From Agrobacterium sp. RAC06 (GTDB lineage: Bacteria > Pseudomonadota > Alphaproteobacteria > Rhizobiales > Rhizobiaceae), in the NCBI RefSeq assembly GCF_001713475.1, contig NZ_CP016499.1:1-64000 (forward strand): a DNA stretch of 64,000 nt, in the 5' to 3' direction. The translations under genes and the position numbers were made by a program. This document shows positions 34,239 to 43,420 of the stretch, piece after piece (position 1 is the stretch's first letter; every line of letters starts with the position of its first letter). The notes below the pieces were generated by a model. It did not search any database, was not told the DNA's origin, and worked only from the letters and a program-made list of their open reading frames with translations.

Positions 34239-35179
34239 TTGCGCACGGCTCCGAATGTGATGCCGCGCAGCAGATGCTTGCGCAACAAAACGGTGAAGAC
34301 GACCACGGGTAGCAAGAACAGCGTCGCAGCCGCTGCAACCGCCGGCCAGTCGATTCCGCCGCCGACTGAGAGGATGGTTGGAATGAAGGGAGGTGCCGTC
34401 TGGGCATTGCCGCTCGTCAGCAGGACCGCGAAGGCATATTCATTCCAGGCGAAGATCAGGCAGAAGATCGCGGTCGAGGCGATGCCAGTTGCGGCCTGCG
34501 GCAGCACGACCTTGTAGAAGGCCTGGAAGCGGGTATAGCCATCGATCAGTGCCGCTTCCTCGTATTCGCGCGGGATTTCATCGATGAAGCCCTTGAGCAG
34601 CCAGACCGATAGCGACAGGTTGACCGCCGTATAAAGCAGGATCATGCCGAGGTGGGTGTCGGAAAGTCCGAGCTGGCGGAACATCAGATAGATCGGGATC
34701 GCGACCGCAATCGGCGGCATCATGCGGGTCGACAGGATGAAGAACAGGAGGTCATCCTTAAGCGGCACCTTGAAGCGGCTGAAGGCATAAGCTGCAAGCG
34801 TTCCGAGGAAGATTGAAAGGAATGTCGAGCCGAAGCCGATGATGACCGAATTCAGGAACCTCTGACCGAAGCGCGACGGACCCGAGATGATCATGCCTCT
34901 GTCTCGGGTGATCTTGTCATACCAGGTGGTGGGCGGTGGCAGTTTGGCAAGGTCCTGTGCCGACGGGCGCGCCTGTGTTGTGAAGAGGTTCACATAGCCT
35001 TCAAGCGTCGGCTGGAAGACCACTTTCGGCGGATAGCTGATCGAGTCCGGGCCGGACTTGAAGCTCGTCGAAATGATCCACAGCAACGGGATCAGCGTGA
35101 TTACCGCGTAAAGTCCGACAAGGATGCCTGCAATCCACTTGGAGGCAGGCGACGGTTCGGTGACGGAATGTGCGCTCAT
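34235..35179 (-). CDS. Sugar ABC transporter permease (MalG type)
   Basis: 314 residues with six predicted membrane segments. The ATPase-contact EAA loop is visible as EYEEAALIDGYTRFQAFYKV (about residues 205-224). An insertion of about 60 residues between the first two membrane segments (KLPPPTTWYDKITRDRGM and surroundings) is typical of the MalG/LacG branch of this importer family. Overlaps its partner permease by 4 bases. Confidence 0.92.
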   Translation of the reverse strand: MSAHSVTEPSPASKWIAGILVGLYAVITLIPLLWIISTSFKSGPDSISYPPKVVFQPTLEGYVNLFTTQARPSAQDLAKLPPPTTWYDKITRDRGMIISGPSRFGQRFLNSVIIGFGSTFLSIFLGTLAAYAFSRFKVPLKDDLLFFILSTRMMPPIAVAIPIYLMFRQLGLSDTHLGMILLYTAVNLSLSVWLLKGFIDEIPREYEEAALIDGYTRFQAFYKVVLPQAATGIASTAIFCLIFAWNEYAFAVLLTSGNAQTAPPFIPTILSVGGGIDWPAVAAAATLFLLPVVVFTVLLRKHLLRGITFGAVRK

Positions 35180-36123
35180 CGTTCCTTAACCTTGTTCAGT
35201 GCCTTGACGTAAATAGAGGCGAGGCCGAATACCGTGACGAACAGGATGATTGCATAGGCACTGGAATAGCCGGTCCGCCATTTTTCGAAGGCCTCTCGCT
35301 TTAGATCGATCGAGGCGAGCAGTGTCTCGTCCCCCGGTCCGCCTCCGGTCAGAAGGACCACGAGGTCGAACATCCGGAAATTTTCGATGCCGCGGAACAG
35401 GACCGCAAGCATCAGGAACGGTAGCGCCATCGGCAGGGTGATCGTCCAGAACTGCCGCCACTTCGATGCGCGGTCGACCTCCGCTGCCTCATAGATGTAG
35501 TCGGGAATGGAGCGCAGGCCCGCCAGGCAGATCAGCATGACGAAGGGCGTCCACATCCAGGTGTCGACAATGACGATCGCCCAGCGTGCCCAGCCGCCGG
35601 GGCCAAGCATCGAGAAGCTGTCGGCCGGAATGCCGGTCAGGAATTCGACGGCGTAGTTCACGAGGCCGATTTGCGGCTGGTAGAGAAAGGTCCAGAAATT
35701 GCCGACCACAGCGGGCGAGAGCATCATCGGGATGACGATCAATGTCGTGACCAGGTCATTGCCCTTGAACTTGCGGTTGATCAGCCATGCCAGGGAGAAG
35801 CCGATCAGCACCTGGAAGGTGATTGTCCAGATGAGGAAGTGGGCGGTTGTCTGCATGTTCGCCCAGGTGTCGGCGTCTGTCAGGATGCGCATGTAATTGC
35901 GCAACCCGACCCACTGCACTTCCGCATTCGGCTTGTTGGCGGCGAAGTTCGTGAAGGACAGGCGGATGGTCCAGATCAGCGGAAATATGTTGACCGACAG
36001 AAGCAGGAAGATCGTCGGCGCGACAAAAATCCAGGCAATGGCTCTATCGCTCAGTCCCCGGATACGTTTTGCAACCGGTTCGGGTGTTGCGCGGGCGAGG
36101 CGGTCTGCAGTTTTGTCGGTCAT
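35176..36123 (-). CDS. Sugar ABC transporter permease (MalF type)
   Basis: 315 residues from the ATG at 36123; the frame continues to 36189 without a better start. Six membrane segments; EAA loop YIYEAAEVDRASKWRQFWTI (about 215-234). Lies downstream of the binding protein, separated by a strong hairpin, and overlaps the MalG-type permease by 4 bases. Confidence 0.92.
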   Translation of the reverse strand: MTDKTADRLARATPEPVAKRIRGLSDRAIAWIFVAPTIFLLLSVNIFPLIWTIRLSFTNFAANKPNAEVQWVGLRNYMRILTDADTWANMQTTAHFLIWTITFQVLIGFSLAWLINRKFKGNDLVTTLIVIPMMLSPAVVGNFWTFLYQPQIGLVNYAVEFLTGIPADSFSMLGPGGWARWAIVIVDTWMWTPFVMLICLAGLRSIPDYIYEAAEVDRASKWRQFWTITLPMALPFLMLAVLFRGIENFRMFDLVVLLTGGGPGDETLLASIDLKREAFEKWRTGYSSAYAIILFVTVFGLASIYVKALNKVKER

Positions 36124-36257
36124 CGTCCCGATCCGTGTGACGTTTCCAAATGGGCAGCCGGGTCCTTGTGCCTTGTCGCAAAGAGGCAAGGTTCAGCTTC
36201 AGCCGGCAGGCTTCAAGGGTTTTAAAGATTGGTGCCGGCGGCAGCGCTGGCTCTGTG

Positions 36258-36286
36258 TCTCTCCCTCGGCATTGCCGAGGGAGAGA
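36258..36286 (-). other. Strong intercistronic hairpin, 13-bp perfect stem
   Basis: TCTCTCCCTCGGC and its exact complement surround a 3-base loop between the binding protein gene and the MalF-type permease. No U-run on the minus strand. This is the classic arrangement that protects the binding protein message and lowers permease expression. Confidence 0.6.
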
Positions 36287-36328
36287 GTAGGGGGCTTACC
36301 CGGGTCCGGGCATCAAGCTCGTCCTATG

Positions 36329-37672
36329 TCAGAGCTTACCTTCGTCCTCGAAGGTTTCCGTCCAGTCGGCGATCAGCCCGTCAAGCGCTTCCTTGGCGGT
36401 GCCATTGCCAGCGACGACATAATCGTGGAAGCGCTTCTGCGATGCCTGAAGGAGCGACGCATAGGACGGCTCGGCCCAGAAGTCCTTCACGATTGCCATG
36501 CTGTCGAGGAAGGTCTGTGCATAGGGCTGGCTCTTGGCGAAGTTCGGGTCTTCGACCACGGCGCGAAGGCACGAGAAGCCGCCCATGGACCACCATTTGT
36601 CCTGCACATCCTTCTGGGCGAACCACTTGATGTAGGCCAGCGCGCCGTCCATGTTGTCGGTATTGGCGACGACCGAAATGCCCTGACCGCCGAGCTGGGC
36701 GAATTTCTCGCCGCCGGGGCCCGCGGGATTGACGAGATAGCCGGTCTTGCCGCCGCCGACATTCGGATCCGCCTCGAAGCCCGGCCAGGTGAAGGCGAAG
36801 TTCATCTGCATGGCGACCTGGCCCGACTTGTACGCGTCAATGCCTTCGCCCATGTAGGTGTTCGACGTGCCCGGCGCGACGCAGCAATCATAGAGCGACT
36901 TGTAGAATTCGAGGCCCTTCACGGCGCCTTCCGAATTCACGAAGCCCTCCATCTCATAGGGCTTTTCGGGGTTGTCGTACTTGAAGCCATAGCTGTAGAG
37001 CACGTCCATCACGCCCATCGTGATGCCTTCCGAGCCGCGCTCGGTATAGATCGAGGCGCCGTAGACGGTCTTGCCATCGATCTCCCGGCCCTGGAAGAAT
37101 TCGGTGACCTGCTTGAGTTCGTCGAAGGTTGCCGGTGGCGTCAGGTCGCGACCGAACTTTTCCTTGAAGGCTGTCTGGATTTCCGGGCGTTCGAACCAGT
37201 CCTTGCGATAGGTCCAGCCGACCACGTCACCAAAGGCCGGTAGCGACCAGTAGTTCGGGGTATTCTTCGGCCATTCCGAATAGCCTGTGACGGTTGCCGG
37301 CACGAAGGCATCCATGCTGATGCCTTCCTTGTCGAAGAAATCGTTGAGCTTCACATACCAGCCGTTTTCGGCGGCACCGCCGATCCACTGGCTGTCGCCG
37401 ATCATCAGGTCGCAGAGCTTGCCGCCGGAGTTGAGCTCGTTGAGCATGCGGTCGGCGAAGTTCGGCCACGGCACGAACTCGAATTTCATCTTGATGCCGG
37501 ACGAGGCCTCAAAATCCTTGCTGAGTTCGACCAGCGCATTCGCCGGATCCCAGGCGGCCCAGCAGAGTGTCAGTTCCTTTTCATCGGCATGCGCCACGAC
37601 AGCGCCGAAACTCATTGAAGATCCGACTGTCGCGGCAGCAAGCAGGCCTTTCACATAAAGGGATTTCATCAT
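36329..37672 (-). CDS. Sugar/polyol ABC transporter substrate-binding protein (family 1)
   Basis: 447 residues from the ATG at 37672 (a second ATG follows at once); GGAGG lies 5-8 bases upstream. Signal peptide MMKSLYVKGLLAAATVGSSMSFGAVVAHA. The mature protein has the SBP_bac_1 pattern (LTLCWAAWDPANALVELSKD, FADRMLNELNSGG, WSLPAFGDVVGWTYRKDWF). Delivers a sugar or polyol to the MalFG-type permeases. Ligand unknown; the downstream DHA kinase points to a small ketose or polyol. Confidence 0.9.
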   Translation of the reverse strand: MMKSLYVKGLLAAATVGSSMSFGAVVAHADEKELTLCWAAWDPANALVELSKDFEASSGIKMKFEFVPWPNFADRMLNELNSGGKLCDLMIGDSQWIGGAAENGWYVKLNDFFDKEGISMDAFVPATVTGYSEWPKNTPNYWSLPAFGDVVGWTYRKDWFERPEIQTAFKEKFGRDLTPPATFDELKQVTEFFQGREIDGKTVYGASIYTERGSEGITMGVMDVLYSYGFKYDNPEKPYEMEGFVNSEGAVKGLEFYKSLYDCCVAPGTSNTYMGEGIDAYKSGQVAMQMNFAFTWPGFEADPNVGGGKTGYLVNPAGPGGEKFAQLGGQGISVVANTDNMDGALAYIKWFAQKDVQDKWWSMGGFSCLRAVVEDPNFAKSQPYAQTFLDSMAIVKDFWAEPSYASLLQASQKRFHDYVVAGNGTAKEALDGLIADWTETFEDEGKL

Positions 37673-37820
37673 GTCATCCTCCCAGCGCCGTCCGGTCTCC
37701 AACGGATGGCGAAACGCCCTTTCGGGCCAAATGCCGGCTCCGGACCCTCATCCTGGCCGGCCTCCTCCAGCGGAACGGGCGGCGTTGCTTGCGCCGACCT
37801 GAACCACGTACAAGGCTAAT

Positions 37821-37866
37821 TGATGTGCGCACCTCAAAGCAAGTCGTTTTTGAGGTGCGCACATCA
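37821..37866. promoter_or_regulatory. Two facing LacI-type operators (18-bp inverted repeat)
   Basis: A perfect 18-bp inverted repeat (37821-37838 and 37849-37866) with a 10-base spacer. Each arm contains a 16-bp near-palindrome, TGATGTGCGCACCTCA, with 7 of 8 symmetric pairs, the form of a LacI-family operator. The two operator centres are 30 bp apart, close to three helical turns. It lies in the divergent region between the importer operon and the LacI gene. Confidence 0.7.
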
Positions 37867-37930
37867 TTTCTTGCGTTTTGCCGCGATTTGAAGGAAAGCT
37901 CTGCCAGGGGGAAATCAGCAGGAAGTCTTT

Positions 37931-38953
37931 ATGCGTCCTACAGCGAAGGATCTGGCCGAGGCTGCGGGCGTCAGCCTTGCGACCGTCGACCGTGTCTTGA
38001 ACGACCGGCCCAATGTGAGCCCGAAGGCTGCTCGGCTGGTGAACGACGCGATCGAGCGGATCGGCTTCGTGCGCAACCCGGCAGCCGTCAGCCTGGCCCG
38101 CAGCAAACTATATCGCTTCCTGTTTCTGCTGCCGGTTAGCGGCGATCTGTACCTCACTGAACTCCTACGCCATGTGGAGGAGCTGACCGTTGCGTTGAAA
38201 GGCGACCTCACTGAAATCACCTGCCGTCAGATCGCGACCGACGATGCACATGGCATCGCAAAGCTCCTCTCCGGTCTGGACAGGGAGGCCGTTGACGGTG
38301 TTGCCTTAATGGCGCCCGAGTCCCCGCAGGTGCGTGACGCCATGGCCCGGTTGCTTGAGCGTAATATCAAGGTTGTGCAGTTTCTTTCCGGTCAGGAGAA
38401 ACTGCCTGAGGCTGATTTCGTCGGCATTGATAACTTTGCGGCTGGAGCAACCGCTGGCAAGCTGATGGGCATGCTGGCAGGTTCACAGCCTGGGAAAGTC
38501 TTGGTGATTGCAGAAACCATGCAATCGCTCGATAGCATCCAGCGCCGCCTCGGCTTTGACCAGGTCATCAACCAGATGTTTCCGCATTTGACCTGCCTGC
38601 CTTCGATCGAAACCCATGCCGATGAGGCACGCACGCGGCAGGTGGTTGGCCGCGTGCTGGCTGGCAATCGCGACGTGGCTGGCATCTACGTGCTGAGCGC
38701 AGAGGCTCGCTTGCCGATCCTGGCAGCTTCTGGAAATGTTGAGCTGAGCAGAATTGCGGTGGTTGTACACGAGCGAACGCCTTTTACCGAACAGGCGCTT
38801 CGCGACGAGGTGATCGATGCCGTCATCGCACAAGATCCGGGCCATGCTGTGCGCAGCGCAATTCGTATCATGCGCGCCCGATCGGATGCCCGCGAGCCGC
38901 TGGCTGCACAGGAAAAGATCCGTATAGAGATCCTGCTTAAGGAAAACCTCTAA
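37931..38953 (+). CDS. LacI-family transcriptional regulator
   Basis: 340 residues. N-terminal LacI helix-turn-helix (TAKDLAEAAGVSLATVDRVL, NDRPNVSPKAARLV) and hinge, then a periplasmic-binding-like sensor domain of the sugar type (ADFVGIDNFAAGATAGKLMG, VLVIAETMQSLDSIQRRLGF). AGGA precedes the ATG. Divergent from the sugar importer/DHA kinase operon, with a double operator between, so it should control that operon, with the imported sugar or its product as inducer. Confidence 0.9.
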   Translation: MRPTAKDLAEAAGVSLATVDRVLNDRPNVSPKAARLVNDAIERIGFVRNPAAVSLARSKLYRFLFLLPVSGDLYLTELLRHVEELTVALKGDLTEITCRQIATDDAHGIAKLLSGLDREAVDGVALMAPESPQVRDAMARLLERNIKVVQFLSGQEKLPEADFVGIDNFAAGATAGKLMGMLAGSQPGKVLVIAETMQSLDSIQRRLGFDQVINQMFPHLTCLPSIETHADEARTRQVVGRVLAGNRDVAGIYVLSAEARLPILAASGNVELSRIAVVVHERTPFTEQALRDEVIDAVIAQDPGHAVRSAIRIMRARSDAREPLAAQEKIRIEILLKENL

Positions 38954-39084
38954 GCGCGACGTCTGAGCGGAGCCGTAGGCGTCAGGTCAGTCGTGTGGCT
39001 TGCCGATCATTGCCTCACCTTGCAGAGATGCGAGTGCGGCGCAACCAGCAGTCCAAGAGGCAGGGCAACAGAGGGCCGCCTGGT

Positions 39085-39723
39085 TCAAGTCGATGCCATG
39101 GGGGAGGCCGTGTCCCGGCGATACTTTTCGATGAAGGCGTCGATCGCGAGTGCGCGGATGTCAGGCAGGCGGCCGCGCAGCGTGTCATGGTGCCAGTTCC
39201 ACCAAGCGATATCGAGCAGTGCTTCGGCCTGCTTTTCGCTGAAGCGCCGCTTGATGAGCCTTGCGGGAACGCCGCCGACGATCGTGTAAGGCTCGACATC
39301 CTTCGAGACGACCGCACCGGCGCCGATCACTGCGCCGGTACCGATTGTCACGCCTGCAAGTACTGTGACGCCGTGGCCGATCCACACGTCGTGGCCGATG
39401 GTCACCCAATGATCCTTGCGCCACTGGAAGAAGTCGGTGTCGTCTTCGCCCAGCCCGTATTGTGCAGCTCGGTAGGTGAAGTGGTGCTGGCTTGCGCGCC
39501 AGGTGGCGTGGTTGCCGGGATTGATGCGCGCGCCTTCGGCAATCGAGCAAAACTTGCCAATCGTCGACCATACAACGTTGCCGCCCTTGACGATGTAGGA
39601 ATAGTCACCGAACTGACTTTCCCGCATGCTCACATGGGCCTGGATCTCGGTCCATTTGCCGAGTTCGCAGCCGACGACCGTCGCCGTTTCATGGATGGTC
39701 GGAGCTTCCGACAGCATTTTCAT
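39085..39723 (-). CDS. Hexapeptide-repeat transferase associated with phosphonate metabolism
   Basis: 212 residues from the ATG at 39723, which overlaps the permease stop by 4 bases. Left-handed parallel beta-helix repeats are clear ([53 protein letters not shown]). It resembles the acetyltransferase-like family that accompanies phn clusters (the TIGR03308-type proteins, as I recall). Probably acylates a phosphonate amine or a related compound; not proven. Last gene of the phnC-containing transcript. Confidence 0.85.
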   Translation of the reverse strand: MKMLSEAPTIHETATVVGCELGKWTEIQAHVSMRESQFGDYSYIVKGGNVVWSTIGKFCSIAEGARINPGNHATWRASQHHFTYRAAQYGLGEDDTDFFQWRKDHWVTIGHDVWIGHGVTVLAGVTIGTGAVIGAGAVVSKDVEPYTIVGGVPARLIKRRFSEKQAEALLDIAWWNWHHDTLRGRLPDIRALAIDAFIEKYRRDTASPMAST

Positions 39724-40580
39724 TTCGCGTGTTCCCATTTGCCGATGAACCGCTCGCGGATTGCGCCGGAGATGGCGTCGATGACATAGACCATGGCGAT
39801 GATCAGGAAGATGATCGACCAGGCCTCGTCCCATCGATAGGCGCCGATGCGGTCGGAGAGGATGAAGCCGATGCCGCCGGCGCCGACAATGCCGAGAATG
39901 GTCCCTGAGCGGACATTGGATTCGAAGTTGTAGAGGGTGATTGAAAGAAGCACCGGCCAGACCTGTGGCAGCATCCCGAAGCGGATGGCCTGGGAGCGAG
40001 ACCCTCCGGAGGCAACAACGCCCTCGACGGGCTTCTTGGAGATGTTCTCGATCGCCTCGGCGTAGAGCTTGGCAAGAACACCGATTTCGCCCACCGCGAT
40101 CGCGAGCACTCCGGGAAGTGGGCCGAGGCCGAAGGCGCGGATGAAGACGAGCGCCAGGATCAGCGTCTCGAAGGCGCGGATGATGTCAAAACCGCGCCGA
40201 ACGCCAAAGCGCAAGAAGGCGAAGCGGTTGATGTTCTTGGCGCCGAGAAAGGAAAGCGGAAAGGCGAAGACGGCGCCGAGCAGCGTGCCGAGAAAGGCCA
40301 TGGCGAGCGTTTCGCCGAGGCCTGTCAGGATATCGCTTAAGGGATCCCATTCGGTCCAGATATGCGGTGGGAACATGAAGGAGAGAACGCGGCCGAGGCG
40401 GCTAAGACCGTTGATGATGCGTTCCGGCGTGAAGCCGAAATCATAGAGGCACCAGGCGAACAGCGCAGCGAAGCCTAACATCAGACCCCAGCGCTTCAGC
40501 CGCGTCTCCATGGACGGACGGAAGGCTAGCGGCATGGACTGGCGCAGCGCCAGGATTTCCGCGCGGGTAACGGTCGTCAT
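39720..40580 (-). CDS. phnE: Phosphonate ABC transporter permease PhnE (second copy)
   Basis: 286-residue membrane protein with about six hydrophobic segments. The PhnE-type ATPase loop is [20 protein letters not shown] (about 175-194), followed by [20 protein letters not shown]. It overlaps the first PhnE by 1 base (TGATG) and the hexapeptide transferase by 4 bases. Two PhnE subunits, probably heterodimeric, are common in alphaproteobacterial phn clusters. Confidence 0.92.
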   Translation of the reverse strand: MTTVTRAEILALRQSMPLAFRPSMETRLKRWGLMLGFAALFAWCLYDFGFTPERIINGLSRLGRVLSFMFPPHIWTEWDPLSDILTGLGETLAMAFLGTLLGAVFAFPLSFLGAKNINRFAFLRFGVRRGFDIIRAFETLILALVFIRAFGLGPLPGVLAIAVGEIGVLAKLYAEAIENISKKPVEGVVASGGSRSQAIRFGMLPQVWPVLLSITLYNFESNVRSGTILGIVGAGGIGFILSDRIGAYRWDEAWSIIFLIIAMVYVIDAISGAIRERFIGKWEHAK

Positions 40581-41506
40581 CAGTGGGTCCTTTCCATGCC
40601 GATGATCCGGTGGCGCAGCTTTTCCGAGCCCCAGTCGATCACAAAGACGGTGACGAAGACGATGATGAAGAGCGCCGACAAATCGGTGTATTCCTGCAAG
40701 GAGATGGCAGTGCGAAGCTCCTGACCCAGGCCGCCGGCGCCGACATAGCCGATGATCGAGGACGAACGCACATTGATCTCGAAACGCAGCAGCGTGTAGC
40801 TGATGATGTTCGGCAGGATCTGCGGCACCGCGCCATAGCGTATCTGGTCAGCCCAGCTGCCGCCCGCCGATTTGACGCCCTCCAGCGGGCGCATGTCGAT
40901 GTTCTCGTTCACTTCGGAATAGAGTTTGCCGAGCGCCCCACAGGTATGGAGCGCGATCGCCAACACACCCGCCATCGGGCCGACGCCGAAACAGAAGACG
41001 AAGATCAGCGCGAATACCAGCTCCGGCACCGTGCGGGCTATCTCGAGATAGCGACGCGACAGCCAGAGCAGCCACCTGCTGGGGGAGAGATTGCGCGCTG
41101 CCGGGAAGGACATAACGAAGCCGCCCGCGACCCCAAGCGCGGTTGCCATGAAGGCAATGAGCACGGTTTCGAGGAGGAGCCAGCCCCAGACCTTCCACCG
41201 CCAGAACCAAGCAGCGAGATCTGCGCCAAGCGTTTCCCACGACAGCTGAGGAATAGTCTTGGCAAGATATTCGCCGAGCCGTGGCAAGCCTGCGAGCAGG
41301 ATCCAGCGTTCGGCTCTGCTGCCGTCAGAAAGCGTGATCTGGCTGACCTTCAGGAGATTGGAGAAATCGGCTGTCACAACAAAGGCGATTAGTAGCGCCG
41401 CCGTCACGACGAGGAAGGTAAGCCGGCCGCGGGCGCGCTGGCGGGCGTAGGCGCGTTCGAAATCCAGCACCGCCTCGGAAGGGGATGCGGCAGGGGCGAA
41501 GGTCAT
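40580..41506 (-). CDS. phnE: Phosphonate ABC transporter permease PhnE (first copy)
   Basis: 308 residues, about six hydrophobic segments; ATPase loop LYSEVNENIDMRPLEGVKSA followed by GGSWADQIRYGAVPQILPNI (about 200-240). Homologous to the second PhnE. It is separated from phnD by an intrinsic terminator that must be read through, so the permeases are probably made at a lower level than the binding protein. Confidence 0.92.
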   Translation of the reverse strand: MTFAPAASPSEAVLDFERAYARQRARGRLTFLVVTAALLIAFVVTADFSNLLKVSQITLSDGSRAERWILLAGLPRLGEYLAKTIPQLSWETLGADLAAWFWRWKVWGWLLLETVLIAFMATALGVAGGFVMSFPAARNLSPSRWLLWLSRRYLEIARTVPELVFALIFVFCFGVGPMAGVLAIALHTCGALGKLYSEVNENIDMRPLEGVKSAGGSWADQIRYGAVPQILPNIISYTLLRFEINVRSSSIIGYVGAGGLGQELRTAISLQEYTDLSALFIIVFVTVFVIDWGSEKLRHRIIGMERTH

Positions 41507-41519
41507 GGCGTTTCCCTAT

Positions 41520-41553
41520 AAAAAAAAGGGGCGATCCCTATCGAGATCGCCCC
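41520..41553 (-). terminator. Intrinsic terminator/attenuator between phnD and phnE
   Basis: On the minus strand GGGGCGATC and GATCGCCCC form a perfect 9-bp stem with an 8-base loop, followed directly by eight U. This is a textbook intrinsic terminator lying inside the operon, just after phnD. Confidence 0.85.
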
Positions 41554-41571
41554 ATCTGCGTTTGCGTGGGA

Positions 41572-42474
41572 TCAGCTCTTGCGCTGGGCCTTCAGCCAGG
41601 CGCGCATGTCGACGATCCACTGGTAGCGGTCATGGTCGACCTCGACATAGCCTTTGGCCGTCGAGTTTTCCGCGCCGGTCATTTCCTTGTGGGCTGCCGG
41701 ATCGGCTTCCGGAACAGACTTTACAGCGGCCTGCATGTCGGCGATCAGTTCAGCCGGCAGGTTGGCACGGGCGGTGAACGGACCGGAAGTAATCTCGGGC
41801 GACTTCCAGATATTGCAGACCTCGCCTTCCTTGATCATGCCCTTGGTGACCATGCGCTGCGGAATGCCGCTCTTCTCGTTGTTGATATAGGTGGCGGCGG
41901 CATCGAACTGTCCGTTGACGACGCCTTGAACGCCGGCCTCGTGGCTGCCGGAGAAGGGCGTGGCCGAGAAATAGGTCGAAGGCTCGAAGCCCTGCTGCAC
42001 GAGGTTGTAGTTCGGAACAGCATAGCCGCTGGTGGAATCCGGATCGGCGAAGGCCAGGACCTTGCCCTTCAGGTCCTCGATCTTCTTGTAGGGGCTGTCG
42101 CAGCGCACCGTGATGACCGAGAAATAGCCGGTGGAATCGTCTTCCTGAACCGCGGTCAGGAGCGGAACGATGCCGCCATCGGTCTCGGTATAGGCCGCGG
42201 CATAGGCGGAGGAGCCGAGGAAGGCGAATTCGATCTGGTCGGCGGCGAGCGCCTGGACGACTCCGTCGTAATTGCCAGCAGTGAAGAGTTCGACGTCGAT
42301 GCCGAGGGTCTTTTCAAGATAGGCCTCGAAAGGCTTGTAGCGAGCAACGCGATCCTTCTCGTTCTCGCCGGACAGGACGCCGAAGCGGACGACCTTGTAG
42401 TCGGACTTCCAGTCGGCAGCGATGGCCGGCAGGGAAGAAAGCGTGAGGAGGGCTGTGGCGGCGATGAGACGCAT
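41572..42474 (-). CDS. phnD: Phosphonate ABC transporter substrate-binding protein PhnD
   Basis: 300 residues with a signal peptide (MRLIAATALLTLSSLPAIAA). The mature protein starts with the PhnD motif VVRFGVLSGENEKDRVARY, then YDGVVQALAADQIEFAFLGS, and the substrate-cleft motifs DPDSTSGYAVPNYNL and SGSHEAGVQGVVNGQFDAAA. It binds phosphonates or phosphate esters in the periplasm. Placed 21 bases after phnC. Confidence 0.92.
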   Translation of the reverse strand: MRLIAATALLTLSSLPAIAADWKSDYKVVRFGVLSGENEKDRVARYKPFEAYLEKTLGIDVELFTAGNYDGVVQALAADQIEFAFLGSSAYAAAYTETDGGIVPLLTAVQEDDSTGYFSVITVRCDSPYKKIEDLKGKVLAFADPDSTSGYAVPNYNLVQQGFEPSTYFSATPFSGSHEAGVQGVVNGQFDAAATYINNEKSGIPQRMVTKGMIKEGEVCNIWKSPEITSGPFTARANLPAELIADMQAAVKSVPEADPAAHKEMTGAENSTAKGYVEVDHDRYQWIVDMRAWLKAQRKS

Positions 42475-42495
42475 TGGTATTCTCCCAGAGGTTGA

Positions 42496-43302
42496 TCAGG
42501 CCGGAATCGCCGACCGGATGGAGGTCGAGGTGATGGATTCGTTGAACTCGGTGAGGCCGGAACCGCCGTAGATGTCGCGAACGACATCGTCGGTAAGATT
42601 GCGGGCGCTGCCGTCGAACATGACGATGCCGGAGCGCATGGCGATGATCCGGTCGCAATAGGCACGCGCGGTGTCGAGGGTGTGCAGGTTGACGATAACG
42701 GTGATGCCGTCCTCGGTGTTGATGGTGCGCAGCGCTTCCATGACGCGCATGGCGTTGCCGGGATCGAGGCTGGCGATGGGTTCGTCGGCAAGCAGGATCC
42801 TCGGCTCCTGCAGAAGAGCGCGGGCGATCGCGACGCGCTGCTGCTGTCCGCCTGAAAGCGTGCCGGCGCGCTGAAGGGCCTGGGGCGCGAGATCGAGCCG
42901 GTCGAGCGCGCGGATCGCCAGCGCCCGTTCGGCGTCGGAAAAACGCATCGCCATAGAACTCGCAAAACCATGCGACGAGATGCGGCCGACCAGCACGTTG
43001 GTCAAAACGTCAAGGCGCTCAATCAGGTTGAACTGCTGAAAGATCATCGCACATTCACGTCGCCACTGGCGCAGCGCCCGTCCATTGAGCGACGTGATCT
43101 CGCGGTCACCAAAATGGACGCTGCCGTCGGTTGGATCGATCAGCCGATTGATGAGGCGCAGCAGCGTGGACTTGCCGGCGCCAGAGCGGCCTATGACACC
43201 GACGAACTCTCCGGCGGCGATGTCGAGACTGACACCGCCGACGGCTCTGGTCTGGCCAAAGGTGCGGCCGAGCTTGCGAAGGGAGAGTGTGTTCTTTTCC
43301 AT
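42496..43302 (-). CDS. phnC: Phosphonate ABC transporter ATPase PhnC
   Basis: 268 residues; Walker A GRSGAGKSTLLRLIN (about 38-52), Q-loop FQQFNLIERLDVLTNVL (PhnC-type), signature LSGGQQQRVAIARALL, Walker B ILLADEPIASLDPGNA. The ADEP Walker B and the IERLDVLTNVL sequence distinguish PhnC from other ATPases. First gene of the phnCDEE transcript; the 179-base region upstream holds a terminator for phnM, a Pho-box-like site and a possible PhnF operator. Confidence 0.93.
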   Translation of the reverse strand: MEKNTLSLRKLGRTFGQTRAVGGVSLDIAAGEFVGVIGRSGAGKSTLLRLINRLIDPTDGSVHFGDREITSLNGRALRQWRRECAMIFQQFNLIERLDVLTNVLVGRISSHGFASSMAMRFSDAERALAIRALDRLDLAPQALQRAGTLSGGQQQRVAIARALLQEPRILLADEPIASLDPGNAMRVMEALRTINTEDGITVIVNLHTLDTARAYCDRIIAMRSGIVMFDGSARNLTDDVVRDIYGGSGLTEFNESITSTSIRSAIPA

Positions 43303-43336
43303 GAAGCGATCATGGAGCGCCTCTGTGACAGCGACA

Positions 43337-43352
43337 TATCATCCGAATGAAT
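43337..43352. promoter_or_regulatory. Candidate PhnF operator upstream of phnC
   Basis: On the minus strand the 16-mer is ATTCATTCGGATGATA, matching 13 of 16 bases of ATTCATTCGAATGAAT, the centre of the 48-bp palindrome at the phnF start. It lies 35 bases ahead of the phnC start. Confidence 0.5.
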
Positions 43353-43368
43353 TTAATTTGGAGGATTT

Positions 43369-43386
43369 GCGACAGTTCTGTAGCAG
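43369..43386 (-). promoter_or_regulatory. Pho-box-like site upstream of phnC
   Basis: On the minus strand CTGCTAC-AGAA-CTGTCGC, followed by AAAT. Two CTG-starting heptamers with an 11-base period fit the PhoB box (CTGTCAT-N4-CTGTCAT), with several mismatches. About 67 bases ahead of phnC. Supportive of phosphate control but weak. Confidence 0.35.
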
Positions 43387-43420
43387 CCTCAGCGGCGCTC
43401 CAAGCCCTGTAGACAAGGGC

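Noticed and set aside
35897..37243. Plus-strand open frame of 448 codons opposite the sugar binding protein
   Set aside because: Antisense shadow of the binding protein, no motif, crosses an intergenic hairpin.
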